Positions 55,789-64,000 of a stretch of 64,000 nt of DNA are shown here, piece after piece. A program made the translations under genes and the position numbers. The notes beneath the pieces were generated by a model that saw only the letters and a list, made by a program, of their open reading frames with translations, made no database searches and was not told the origin of the DNA. Every line of letters begins with the position of its first letter. Position 1 is the stretch's first letter. Source of the stretch: Bacteroidetes bacterium 43-16 (lineage in GTDB: Bacteria > Bacteroidota > Bacteroidia > Chitinophagales > Chitinophagaceae); the NCBI GenBank assembly GCA_001897525.1, contig MKTB01000002.1:132196-196195 (forward strand), given 5' to 3'.

Positions 55789-56250
55789 TTATTGAATTTC
55801 TTTTTTTACTGTATTCACCCACGCCTCTATCTCTTTTTTGTCTGCATCAGAAAGTTTTGCATTGCCGTGAATAAGCGTGTAAGAGTTTAACGGCATTTCA
55901 TCTCTGTTAATCGTTTCTACCACTTCCTCCAGTTTGTGTAGCTTCTTCTTTGCAGGATAGGTATTAAACTCATCAAAATTCAAATGCTTTTTACCTTCAG
56001 TAACATGACTGGCCAGCCACCATTTTACCGGCTGCACATTGTTGTACCAGGGATAAGTGGTGTTATTGGAATGACAGTCGTAACAGCTTGTTTTTAGCAA
56101 TCCCTGTACTTTCGGAGGTACGCTATAATGCCTGGTAATTGCATTTTCAGAGGCTACAATACTGCTATTTTTTTCTGTTCCAAAGAACTGAATGATGATA
56201 AGCAGCAGCACTATGGCTGCTACTATCTTTTTTAAGATTGATTTTTTCAT
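55789..56250 (-). CDS. haem-binding-domain (cytochrome c-like) protein
   Basis: 153 residues. An N-terminal anchor (KKIVAAIVLLLIIIQFFG) precedes a periplasmic domain with a single CYDCH haem c motif near 57-61 and the context SNNTTYPWYNNVQPVKWWLASHV. This is the pattern of the Haem_bd family of Bacteroidota. Likely a membrane-tethered electron carrier or sensor. It lies 17 bp after the DUF3570 gene and 23 bp before the VIT gene. Confidence 0.87.
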   Translation of the reverse strand: MKKSILKKIVAAIVLLLIIIQFFGTEKNSSIVASENAITRHYSVPPKVQGLLKTSCYDCHSNNTTYPWYNNVQPVKWWLASHVTEGKKHLNFDEFNTYPAKKKLHKLEEVVETINRDEMPLNSYTLIHGNAKLSDADKKEIEAWVNTVKKEIQ

Positions 56251-56267
56251 TTTATTTTAATTATTTT

Positions 56268-57473
56268 TTATTTGAACCTGATGTTTAACGAAATAATATC
56301 CGATGCCATTCCTACCGACTTGGTATAATGACCATATCGTAATTCCAGCATATTGATCTGTTGTATGCCCAAAAGCCCATTGGGCAGGTTGTAACGTATG
56401 CCTGCACCAAAGAAATTGCTATTGAATTTGGACAGGTCGTAATTGCTGGTATAAAACTCATCCGATACCCCATGTGCCTGATAAGGCGCAAAATATTTTG
56501 CCCCTGTTTGCGTATAAAAACGATAGAACGGACTGACTGAAACAAAAGGTGATAATTTGATCGGAGTTTCCAAACTGATCGTATGTGATTTTATACCCCA
56601 ACTGTCCGTGTAATAGCGGTAATAGGTACGGATGATAAATTGATCTCCCAGAAAATAATTGGCACGTAGCCCCAGTGGGATTTTAAAACGCTTATCGGGC
56701 AGGGTTTCCTGATGTACGGTACCATCCGAAAAATATACCCTGTGAAAAGGCAGACTTAGATAGCCACTCTGCTGCACAACGTCCGTAAGCAGTTCCACCT
56801 GAAAGTTTGGATTGATAATCTGCGAATAGGCAAGTGAAAGTGCAAACGTGTTCCGCCCGCTGGTACCATATTGTTCATGTTCCCTTCCACCAGTTCCCGG
56901 ACTATAGTTTGGTCTTAATTCAATCGGCGCTATAAGTGTCACCTGATCCAAATAAGCCTGGAACTTGGCTGTAAATTCACCCATTTTATTGGCTGTTTTC
57001 TGTGCAAAGCCAATATTGGCACCTAAAGACTGGTAGTCAAATTCCCCGGAATAGGAAACTCCACCCATCAGTGTGCTGCCTTTACTTTCATTTTCTCTCG
57101 TCCAGCCAATCGAAGGATAAAACCTTGTATCGGCGTGAGATGCGGAAGAATTGGCTTTCAGGTCGATCCTATCGGAAGAAGCAGAGGTATAATGATCTAC
57201 ACCTACATCCAGCCTGAATTTATTTTTCCTGTTCTTTCTGTCATATTTAACGAGTGTAACGTCTATGACATTGGAAATATCCGTCAACCTTTCAGAACCG
57301 ATACCACCCGTCACTGCCGAGTTATTGCCATTCTGATGATAATAGCTGGATACCAGGTTAATTTCATCAACTTTTAATTTTCGGGATATATGGCTGGTAT
57401 CAACAGGCGTAGTCTGCGCATGGGAATGCAATAACGCCATAAGAGCTGCTGCTGTTAAAAATATTCTTTTCAT
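56268..57473 (-). CDS. DUF3570 outer-membrane-barrel protein
   Basis: 401 residues with a signal peptide (FLTAAALMALLHSHAQ). Regular amphipathic strands run throughout (FRLDVGVDHYTSAS, GVSYSGEFDYQSLGANIGFA, LRANYFLGDQFIIRTYYRYYTDSWG, VSPFYRFYTQTGAKYF). It ends SLNIRFK with a terminal aromatic/basic pair, as barrels do. It matches my memory of the DUF3570 family. It lies 18 bp downstream of DUF4266, with ApbE and thioredoxin upstream, a conserved but functionally unassigned group. Confidence 0.85.
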   Translation of the reverse strand: MKRIFLTAAALMALLHSHAQTTPVDTSHISRKLKVDEINLVSSYYHQNGNNSAVTGGIGSERLTDISNVIDVTLVKYDRKNRKNKFRLDVGVDHYTSASSDRIDLKANSSASHADTRFYPSIGWTRENESKGSTLMGGVSYSGEFDYQSLGANIGFAQKTANKMGEFTAKFQAYLDQVTLIAPIELRPNYSPGTGGREHEQYGTSGRNTFALSLAYSQIINPNFQVELLTDVVQQSGYLSLPFHRVYFSDGTVHQETLPDKRFKIPLGLRANYFLGDQFIIRTYYRYYTDSWGIKSHTISLETPIKLSPFVSVSPFYRFYTQTGAKYFAPYQAHGVSDEFYTSNYDLSKFNSNFFGAGIRYNLPNGLLGIQQINMLELRYGHYTKSVGMASDIISLNIRFK

Positions 57474-57491
57474 TGTTTTTCTCTTTTTAGG

Positions 57492-57722
57492 TTAATTACA
57501 GCCACAGCCTCCACCAGATTTGCCTGCATTGGCACCGGATGAGCCTTCACGGTAGGATTGAAAATTGAGTTCGGTTTTTTCGATGGTGCGATTGCCGAGT
57601 ACCATTTCGGCATCATTCAGCTTATTCTTTTGGTATTCTTTTACTGTTGTACAGGAAACCAAAGCGCAAACTGCCATAAAAGCAGCAGCTTTTAAAAATA
57701 TTTTACTTGATAATTGTTTCAT
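57492..57722 (-). CDS. DUF4266 small lipoprotein with C-terminal GGGCGCN
   Basis: 76 residues. A lipoprotein signal ends at C24 (ALVSC). The short mature part contains EYQKNKLNDAEMVLG and ends in a glycine/cysteine tail, SGGGCGCN. A segment REGSSGAN resembles the start of an ApbE flavinylation motif (D-x2-S/T-G-A-T/S) but has Asn where the FMN-accepting Thr/Ser should be. Its start overlaps the apbE stop by 4 bp. It is probably a surface or periplasmic partner of the ApbE and DUF3570 proteins. Confidence 0.87.
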   Translation of the reverse strand: MKQLSSKIFLKAAAFMAVCALVSCTTVKEYQKNKLNDAEMVLGNRTIEKTELNFQSYREGSSGANAGKSGGGCGCN

Positions 57723-58645
57723 TTTAAATTGATTTTTTTGGATGAATAAATGCGGTTGGCATCGTCAATGATGATACATTCAACCTGTTGGATCTGGTTA
57801 ATAAGGTTTAGCGCTGCATCGATGCCCATGATGCTTACAGGCGTAGCCATTGCATCAGCTATTTCTGCATTCGGGCAGATAATGGTCACACTTTTGACCC
57901 CGGAAACGGGTATTCCTGTTTTGGGATTAATGGTGTGGGAATACCGTTTGCCTCCGATCATGACATATTTTTCGTAATTACCTGAAGTGGCTACCGCCGT
58001 ATCCGTTATATTCAGGTACGAAAATGGCAATCTTGCATTATCGGGATTGGCAATGCCAATCGTCCAGGGTTTACCGTCTGCCTGGCTTCCCCAAACCGTA
58101 AGGTCACCCGAAGCATTGACAACACCGGATTGGACACCACGTTGCTGCAATAATCGTTTGCCCATCTCGGCAGCATAGCCTTTTCCAATTCCCCCGAAAC
58201 CGATACGCATACCTTTCTCTTTCAGGAAAACGGTTTGTTTTTCGGGGTCTAAAAGGATGTTCCTGTAATTGACCAGTTTCAGGTGTTCTTTAACAGATCC
58301 GGGATCAGGAAGCTCCTTCATTTCCTTGTCGAAGTTCCAGAGCCTTTTATCTATGCCACCGTAAGAAATATCAAAATAACCATCTGTAATCTGGCTGATG
58401 CGGATACTCCGTTCAATCAGGTTAAACATTTCCGCATCCACTTTTACAGGCTGCACCCCCGCATTGCGGTTAACGAGGTTGGTTTGACTGTCTTCCTTAT
58501 AAGTGGTGAGTAATTGCTCAATCCGTTGGATTTCGGCTATGGCGGCATCAATATGCTCCAGTGCCTGCCGCTCATCGGTATCCACAACGGTAATTTCAAA
58601 AGCATTGCCCATCAGCCTTTGGGGTTTGCGAAATTCCTGTAGCAT
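57719..58645 (-). CDS. apbE: FAD:protein FMN transferase (ApbE family)
   Basis: 308 residues from the ATG at 58645. The longer frame to 58699 would overlap the thioredoxin gene. ApbE moves FMN from FAD to Thr/Ser of target proteins. Visible: RLMGNAFEITVVDTD near the start, GFGGIGKGYAAEMGKRLL near 155, VNASGDLTVWGSQADGKPWTIGIANP near 180 and YSHTINPKTGIPV near 238 followed by ADAMATPVSIMG. No signal peptide or lipobox is evident, unusual for a family that mostly works outside the cytoplasm. Flanked by thioredoxin and DUF4266. Confidence 0.9.
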   Translation of the reverse strand: MLQEFRKPQRLMGNAFEITVVDTDERQALEHIDAAIAEIQRIEQLLTTYKEDSQTNLVNRNAGVQPVKVDAEMFNLIERSIRISQITDGYFDISYGGIDKRLWNFDKEMKELPDPGSVKEHLKLVNYRNILLDPEKQTVFLKEKGMRIGFGGIGKGYAAEMGKRLLQQRGVQSGVVNASGDLTVWGSQADGKPWTIGIANPDNARLPFSYLNITDTAVATSGNYEKYVMIGGKRYSHTINPKTGIPVSGVKSVTIICPNAEIADAMATPVSIMGIDAALNLINQIQQVECIIIDDANRIYSSKKINLK

Positions 58646-58646
58646 C

Positions 58647-59090
58647 TTAATGTTTTTTGTTGTAGAAATTCCGTATTTCACCTGTAAAAGCGTCCGCACT
58701 TTGGGCCGGCAATCCTTCCCAGGTCTTTAAGATTTTACCCTCTGCATCCAACAAAAGCGTATAAGGGAATATCCCGTTCGGATTGTACTGGTCTGCCAGT
58801 TCTGCATTTTCTTTTTTAACGGCCTGTGTCGGCTGTTTCTTTTTGCTTCTCGGGAAATCGGCATTGAGATATATCACAGCGTTATCCGAAATCAGTTTTT
58901 GAAATGCTTCGGTTTCTATAATATTCTTATGGAGCTTAATGCAGGGAACGCACCAGTCCGACCCGGAAAAATTGAGTACGATCAGCTCCTTTTTTTCAGC
59001 AGCTTCTTTTTTAGCCTGATCGAAACGTGATTGCGAAAAGGCTATGTTTGAAAATAACGCCAGTAGGATGGCTACACTTACATTTTTCAT
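58647..59090 (-). CDS. secreted thioredoxin-family protein
   Basis: 147 residues with a signal peptide (NVSVAILLALFSNIAFSQ). The thioredoxin fold has FSGSDWCVPCIKLHKNI, a CxxC site near residues 47-50, and a later GIFPYTLLLDAEGK with the cis-Pro. This DUF255/DsbD-gamma-like active site is typical of periplasmic reductases. It is 1 bp from apbE and 42 bp after the RND adaptor gene. Confidence 0.9.
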   Translation of the reverse strand: MKNVSVAILLALFSNIAFSQSRFDQAKKEAAEKKELIVLNFSGSDWCVPCIKLHKNIIETEAFQKLISDNAVIYLNADFPRSKKKQPTQAVKKENAELADQYNPNGIFPYTLLLDAEGKILKTWEGLPAQSADAFTGEIRNFYNKKH

Positions 59091-59132
59091 TTTATTAATT
59101 TTTAAGATTGTGATTTAATTTATCAATAGCAG

Positions 59133-60299
59133 CTATTCATCTTCTGCTGCATTTTTGAGTTTCATCAATAGCGTATAAGCGTTCTGTACCACAATGTTTT
59201 TTCCTGCCAGCTCACCGCTGTTCAGTATCTGAACGAAACCGTTTTCCTGTGTGCCAGGTGTAACCGGCAGCATGGTGTATTTTTGCTTACCGCTTACCGC
59301 AAACACATAGCTTTTCCCTTCAAAATCAACAATGCTTTCTTCGGGCAATGCCTGTGAAAAAGTGGATTGAAGTTCTATGACCGCATTCATGTACATTCCG
59401 GGTAATAGTCCATTATCATACTGGTGAAAATGACAGTGCACATCAGCGGTTCCGTCCATTCCGATGTCCTTACTGATCAAAATAATTTCAGCAGGTATTT
59501 TTTTACCGGGGTCGTTATTGGTATAGGCAATTACCTGCTGACCGATTTTCAAATGGCTGATATCTTTCTCATATACCCTCAAATTCAAATGAATATCATC
59601 GGGATTAATGAGTTCAAACAATACTTCTGAAGGGTTGACGTATTTACCAATGTTCACATTCACCTTGCTTACAAAACCATTGATGGTGCTGTAAATGCGG
59701 ATACCCTTAGCTATCGTGGCTGTTGAAAGTTTATCAGGATTAATATTAATGAGTCGTAGTTGCTGCGCCAGTGCATTGAGCTGTATCTGCTGACCAGCCA
59801 TTTCTGCCTGTGCCTGTTGCATTACTTTATCGCTCGCCGCCTGGTTTTCATTCAGATTTTTTTGGCGGTTGTAATCCAGTTGTGCAAAATGCAGTTTTGA
59901 TTTCGCCTGAAGGTAATCCTGCTGCAACCGGATGTATTGCGGGTCTTCCAGTTCAGCGATTACTTCGCCCTTTTTTACCTGCATTCCCGGTAATAGTTTG
60001 GTATTTTTCAGATAACCTCCCAGCGGCACACTTACCGAAACCAAACTTTGGGGTGGCACGTCTATCTTGCCATTGAGCTTTAATTGGGTGGCAATATTCC
60101 TGTCGGAAAGCTGTGTAGTGGTTACCGGTGCGTTTTTCAGTTGTGCATCGGTTAATATGACCACATTGTTTTCTCCTTTGACGGCTGGCTTCTCGGCATC
60201 CGCAGATTTGTTTTTGCATTGGGAAAATGCCAGGACAGCCAACAGTAAGACACATTTTAATGGGGCTGATTTTTTTATATGGATTGCTGATAAAAGCAT
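59133..60299 (-). CDS. RND efflux periplasmic adaptor, second copy
   Basis: 388 residues from the ATG at 60299. The upstream frame to 60347 overlaps the pump gene. Lipoprotein signal with lipobox ending at about C28 (LAVLAFSQC). The domain plan is the same as the adaptor at 1074-2237: lipoyl halves around a helical hairpin containing LQQDYLQAKSKLHFAQLDYNRQKNLNENQAASDK, then beta-barrel and C-terminal domains. It starts 2 bp after the pump stop. Clearly paralogous to the first copy but well diverged. Confidence 0.9.
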   Translation of the reverse strand: MLLSAIHIKKSAPLKCVLLLAVLAFSQCKNKSADAEKPAVKGENNVVILTDAQLKNAPVTTTQLSDRNIATQLKLNGKIDVPPQSLVSVSVPLGGYLKNTKLLPGMQVKKGEVIAELEDPQYIRLQQDYLQAKSKLHFAQLDYNRQKNLNENQAASDKVMQQAQAEMAGQQIQLNALAQQLRLININPDKLSTATIAKGIRIYSTINGFVSKVNVNIGKYVNPSEVLFELINPDDIHLNLRVYEKDISHLKIGQQVIAYTNNDPGKKIPAEIILISKDIGMDGTADVHCHFHQYDNGLLPGMYMNAVIELQSTFSQALPEESIVDFEGKSYVFAVSGKQKYTMLPVTPGTQENGFVQILNSGELAGKNIVVQNAYTLLMKLKNAAEDE

Positions 60300-60301
60300 A
60301 A

Positions 60302-63300
60302 TTATGGATTTAGATTGAGATAATTGATGGATATAATGGACTGGCAAAGCGTATTGACCGCATCGGCATAATTGCTCCGTATTGCAATAGCCTGGTTCAT
60401 CAGCATTACCCAGTCCAGGTAATTGATTTCGCCACCCAGGAACTGCTTCTGCGCTGTAGCAACGATGGTAGCTGCATTTTTCAGCCCGGTGGTTTCAAAA
60501 TACCTGACAATAGCTATATTGTTATCATAGGCGGAAAGCAGTTCCTCGTATTTACTCTTCAATGCGGCCGTTTCGGCTGCAAGCCGACCTTCTGCAATAT
60601 TTTCAGCTATACGGGATGCTTTCACCCTGGCTTTTTGCGCCTGCGCAAAAACAGGAATGCCAATGCCAATCTGTACGGAATGGAACCGGTTAGCCGTGCC
60701 ATAGGAATTATTGTCGGGACCTGTGCCTTTAAAACTGTTGTTGTTATAACCCAGCATCAGATCAGGCAATAGTTTTGCCCGTTCAGCTTTGGTCTGTGCT
60801 ATCGCAATAGCTTGCTGTTGTTTTAATATTTGCAATAAAGGATGATCGTTGCCGGAATTAGAAGATAAAACAGGTATTTTACTGTCATCTGCCGGTTGCA
60901 TAGGGGTATCTGTGTTCAACAGGAACCTCAAACGGATGCCCATTGTATTCAGCTCCTGCCTTACCTGCTGCAACTGTATGGCGATAGCTGCTTTCTGGCT
61001 TTCTGCAATTGTTTTTTCCAATATATTGCTTTCGCCATTTTGCAAGCGCAGTTTTGCCTTTTCATAAAATCCACTGTACAAACTATCTGCCCCAAGCAGT
61101 AATGCTTCTTTCTTTTCCCAATAAAGGAGGGTGAAAAATGTTTGGGTTACGGCTTTTTTCAACTCATATTCTTTCAGTGAAATATTCAGCAGGCTCTGCT
61201 TGTATTCTTCTTCAAGAACCCTGTTTTGTTTTTGGTAAACAGAAGGAAATGCAAAACTCTGCGACACGCCAAACCGGGTGTCATTATACGCACTGTTGAT
61301 CTGACCGAAATCAGCCGTAACCGCCATTTGAGGGATATTGGCACCCGATTTTACCAGGGCTTTACTATATTCCGAAACCAGTTTTTCATTTTTTACCTGG
61401 AGGTTGTTCTTTATGGCAATATGGATCGCCTCATCTAAGCTAACCGGTGTCTGTGCGCTTACTGTTCCGGCAGATAGCAAGCCGATGAACAGTATAACGA
61501 CCGCTTTGTTTTTGATTTTGATGCCTTTTTCAAACAGGATATACAATAGCGGAAGCACAAACAAAGTAAGCAGCGTAGCAATCAGTAATCCGCCGATTAC
61601 AACTGTTGCCAGCGGACGCTGCACTTCGGCTCCTGCTCCGTTGCTCAAAGCCATCGGCAAAAAGCCCAGTGATGCAACGCTTGCGGTCATCAGGATGGGA
61701 CGTAACCTGATTTTAGTGCCATAAACCACGATGCGGGAAATGTTGGTCAAACCTGCGTTTTTAATGCGTTTGAACTCCGAAATAAGTACAATCCCGTTCA
61801 GTACTGCCACACCAAACAGGGCAATAAACCCAACACCGGCACTAATGCTGAACGGCATACCACGGGCAGCCAGTAGCAATACACCACCGATAATGGACAG
61901 AGGAATGGCTGTATAGATAAGCAGGCTCTCTTTAACAGACCTGAAAGCAAAGAAAAGCAGGATGAAAATCAGCACCAATGCCACCGGAACAGCAATCATC
62001 AGCCGCTCTTTGGCCTGGTTCAGATTTTCAAAAGAACCTCCATAAGTAATGTGATACCCTACGGGCAATTTTACTTGTTGCGCTACTTTTTGCTGAAGTT
62101 CTTTCACGATACTCTGCACATCCCGGCCTTTGACATTGAAACCGACTATGATACGGCGCTGGGCATTTTCACGCTGTATCTGGTTAGGCCCTTCCTTGAT
62201 CTGTACATCGGCCAGTTGCGAAAGTGGTATTTGGTTGCCCTGGGCGGTAGGTATCAGCAAACGTTTTACATCTTCCAGTCGCTTGCGGTCATTGGCATCC
62301 AGTCGAACCACCAGATCAAAACGTTTTTCACCTTCAAAAACCAGCCCGCTGCTTTGCCCGGCAAATGCCGTGTTTACTATATTGTTGATGTCGGCAATGG
62401 ACAAATGATACTGTGCAATAAGCGGCCGGTTGTATTGAATAATTACCTGCGGCATTCCTGTAACCGGTTCCACATAAAGGTTTTCCGCTCCTTGTACGGT
62501 ATTCACCACTTTTCCCAACTGTGCTGCTGTAGCAGCCAGTGTATCCAGGTTCTCCCCATAAATCTTTAATACCACATCCTGCCTGGCACCGGTCATTAGT
62601 TCATTAAAACGCATCTGCACCGGGTACTGAAAACCTGCGGTGATGCCCGGAACATCCTGTAGCGCCTTACTCATTTTTTCTGCCAGTTCGGGAAATGTCT
62701 TTGCGGAAGTCCATTCCTTTTTGTCTTTCAGGATCACCATCATATCACTGGCTTCCATTGGCATAGGGTCGGTAGGTACTTCACCGCTGCCAATCTTGGT
62801 AACCACTTTTATTACTTCCGGGAACTTTGTCTTTAAAAGGTGTGCGGCTTTCTGCGTATGCTCGATTGTTGTGTTCAAATTGCTGCCGGTAAGCACACGG
62901 GTATCTACGGCAAAATCACCCTCTTCCAGGGAGGGAATAAACTCGCCACCCAAACGGGAAAGAATAAAAACTGAAACAATGAAAAGTACTGCAACCAATG
63001 AAAGGATAAGTTTGGGCAGCCGCAATGCCCGGAGTAACATCTTTTGATAAAATGCTTCAATGGCCGCCATCATCCGGTCGGAATAGTTCACTTTTGTACT
63101 GCTTTTTCTTTTCAGTACCAGCGAGCTCATCATTGGAATATAGGTAAGTGATAGTAAAAATGCACCCAATAAGGCAAAGGCCACGGTTTGCGCCATCGGC
63201 TTGAACATCTTGCCCTCTATGCCCTGTAAGGAAAGAATAGGCAGATAAACAATAAGGATGATGATCTGCCCGAACACGGCGCTGTTCATCATTTTACCGG

Positions 63301-64000
63301 CGGCAGTGGTAACGGTTCCGTTCATTTCTTCTTTGGAAATGCCACCTATCTGTCGGAAATGTTTATTATGTGCTATCTGGTGCATTACCGCTTCCACGAT
63401 GATTACCGCGCCATCGATGATCAGGCCGAAATCCAGCGCACCGAGGCTCATCAGATTACCGCTTACGCCAAACAGGTTCATCATACAGATGGCAAATAGC
63501 ATAGCCAACGGAATAACCGATGCAACCAATAAACCCGCACGGATATTTCCAAGAAATATCACCAGCACAAACACAACAATGAGCGCACCCTCCATCAGGT
63601 TATGCTCAACGGTTCCGATAGCATTGTTGACCATCTTTGTGCGGTCAAGGAACGGTTCGATCACCACACCCTGGGGCAGTGTCTTTTGAATTTGGGCGAT
63701 GCGTTCTTTTACGTTTTTAATGACCTGGCTGCTGTTTTCGCCTTTCAGCATCATCACCACGGCACCGGCCACTTCGCCCTCGTCATTATAGCACACAGCG
63801 CCGTAACGGGTGGCATAGCCCATTTTTACAGCAGCAACGTCACGAATAAAAAGTGGTGGCTGATCGGGTCTGTTTGTAATGGCTATGTTCTGAATATCTT
63901 CAATAGTGCCTATCAGCCCTTCACTACGGATATACAGGACGGTGGGGCCTTTTTCGATGTAAGCGCCTCCCGTATTCTGGTTGTTGGCTTCCAGTGAAGC
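60302..64000 (-). CDS. CusA/CzcA-family RND pump fused to TolC-like channel, second copy (5' end outside window)
   Basis: The frame is open from the window edge (64000) to the stop at 60302, about 1,232 codons; roughly 200 N-terminal residues are missing. The Met at 63821-63823 is internal, since upstream codons continue the same alignment (NNQNTGGAYIEKG...YIRSEGLIG). The HME motif ALDFGLIIDGAVIIVEAV is present. A signal-like stretch (AVVILFIGLLSAGTVSAQ) separates the RND part from the OEP part, as in the first copy. It heads the metal/redox cargo run. Confidence 0.92.
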   Translation of the reverse strand, partial: ASLEANNQNTGGAYIEKGPTVLYIRSEGLIGTIEDIQNIAITNRPDQPPLFIRDVAAVKMGYATRYGAVCYNDEGEVAGAVVMMLKGENSSQVIKNVKERIAQIQKTLPQGVVIEPFLDRTKMVNNAIGTVEHNLMEGALIVVFVLVIFLGNIRAGLLVASVIPLAMLFAICMMNLFGVSGNLMSLGALDFGLIIDGAVIIVEAVMHQIAHNKHFRQIGGISKEEMNGTVTTAAGKMMNSAVFGQIIILIVYLPILSLQGIEGKMFKPMAQTVAFALLGAFLLSLTYIPMMSSLVLKRKSSTKVNYSDRMMAAIEAFYQKMLLRALRLPKLILSLVAVLFIVSVFILSRLGGEFIPSLEEGDFAVDTRVLTGSNLNTTIEHTQKAAHLLKTKFPEVIKVVTKIGSGEVPTDPMPMEASDMMVILKDKKEWTSAKTFPELAEKMSKALQDVPGITAGFQYPVQMRFNELMTGARQDVVLKIYGENLDTLAATAAQLGKVVNTVQGAENLYVEPVTGMPQVIIQYNRPLIAQYHLSIADINNIVNTAFAGQSSGLVFEGEKRFDLVVRLDANDRKRLEDVKRLLIPTAQGNQIPLSQLADVQIKEGPNQIQRENAQRRIIVGFNVKGRDVQSIVKELQQKVAQQVKLPVGYHITYGGSFENLNQAKERLMIAVPVALVLIFILLFFAFRSVKESLLIYTAIPLSIIGGVLLLAARGMPFSISAGVGFIALFGVAVLNGIVLISEFKRIKNAGLTNISRIVVYGTKIRLRPILMTASVASLGFLPMALSNGAGAEVQRPLATVVIGGLLIATLLTLFVLPLLYILFEKGIKIKNKAVVILFIGLLSAGTVSAQTPVSLDEAIHIAIKNNLQVKNEKLVSEYSKALVKSGANIPQMAVTADFGQINSAYNDTRFGVSQSFAFPSVYQKQNRVLEEEYKQSLLNISLKEYELKKAVTQTFFTLLYWEKKEALLLGADSLYSGFYEKAKLRLQNGESNILEKTIAESQKAAIAIQLQQVRQELNTMGIRLRFLLNTDTPMQPADDSKIPVLSSNSGNDHPLLQILKQQQAIAIAQTKAERAKLLPDLMLGYNNNSFKGTGPDNNSYGTANRFHSVQIGIGIPVFAQAQKARVKASRIAENIAEGRLAAETAALKSKYEELLSAYDNNIAIVRYFETTGLKNAATIVATAQKQFLGGEINYLDWVMLMNQAIAIRSNYADAVNTLCQSIISINYLNLNP

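Overview
The window reads as the chromosome of a Bacteroidota species, most likely Chitinophagaceae or a close relative. Supporting signs are promoters of the TTTG-N20-TAnnTTTG type, an RND metal pump fused to its outer-membrane factor, DUF3570/DUF4266 and RteC families, a CTnDOT-type excision operon, and very few Shine-Dalgarno sites. No rRNA, tRNA or CRISPR array was found.

Layout. 1-7.1 kb: end of a probable LuxR-type regulator, a methionine aminopeptidase, then (minus strand) a heavy-metal RND efflux operon. 7.4-10.6 kb: an acyl-lipid desaturase convergent with a cold-shock operon (RhlE-type helicase plus two cold-shock-domain proteins), separated by a 54-bp perfect palindrome. 10.8-15.9 kb: small accessory and envelope genes (WG-repeat protein, TlpA-like thioredoxin, saccharopine-dehydrogenase-like protein, beta-barrel, membrane protein). 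16.4-18.9 kb: efp-accB-accC. 19-27.3 kb: an overlapping recD-recC-recB operon.

27.4-36.1 kb (minus strand) is the most interesting chromosomal part. A NUDIX regulator of the NrtR type precedes a tight run: PRPP synthetase, PARG-like hydrolase, KptA RNA 2'-phosphotransferase, PPP-type phosphatase, nicotinamide phosphoribosyltransferase and NADAR protein. An S41 peptidase, a macrodomain protein and an ADP-ribosylglycohydrolase follow. Three inverted repeats of the same geometry (8-5-8) overlap or flank the promoters of the regulator and of prs, so I infer one NrtR-controlled regulon. It would consume NAD+ (KptA), erase ADP-ribose marks (four different hydrolase folds) and rebuild NMN from nicotinamide and PRPP.

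36.1-37.8 kb: a small protein, a secreted barrel-like protein and an alpha/beta hydrolase. From about 37.9 kb the content becomes that of an integrative conjugative element: rteC, two excisionase-like HTH proteins, a DUF4099/DUF3945 protein and a topoisomerase (the order rteC-xis2c-xis2d-orf3-exc of CTnDOT). ORF6N, DUF1896, a giant methylase-helicase, an HD protein and a second RteC follow. 52.2-64 kb is probable metal/redox cargo: a P-type ATPase, then a minus-strand run of RND pump, adaptor, thioredoxin, ApbE, DUF4266, DUF3570, haem-binding protein and VIT transporter. No integrase, mob or tra genes are visible, so the element must continue outside the window.
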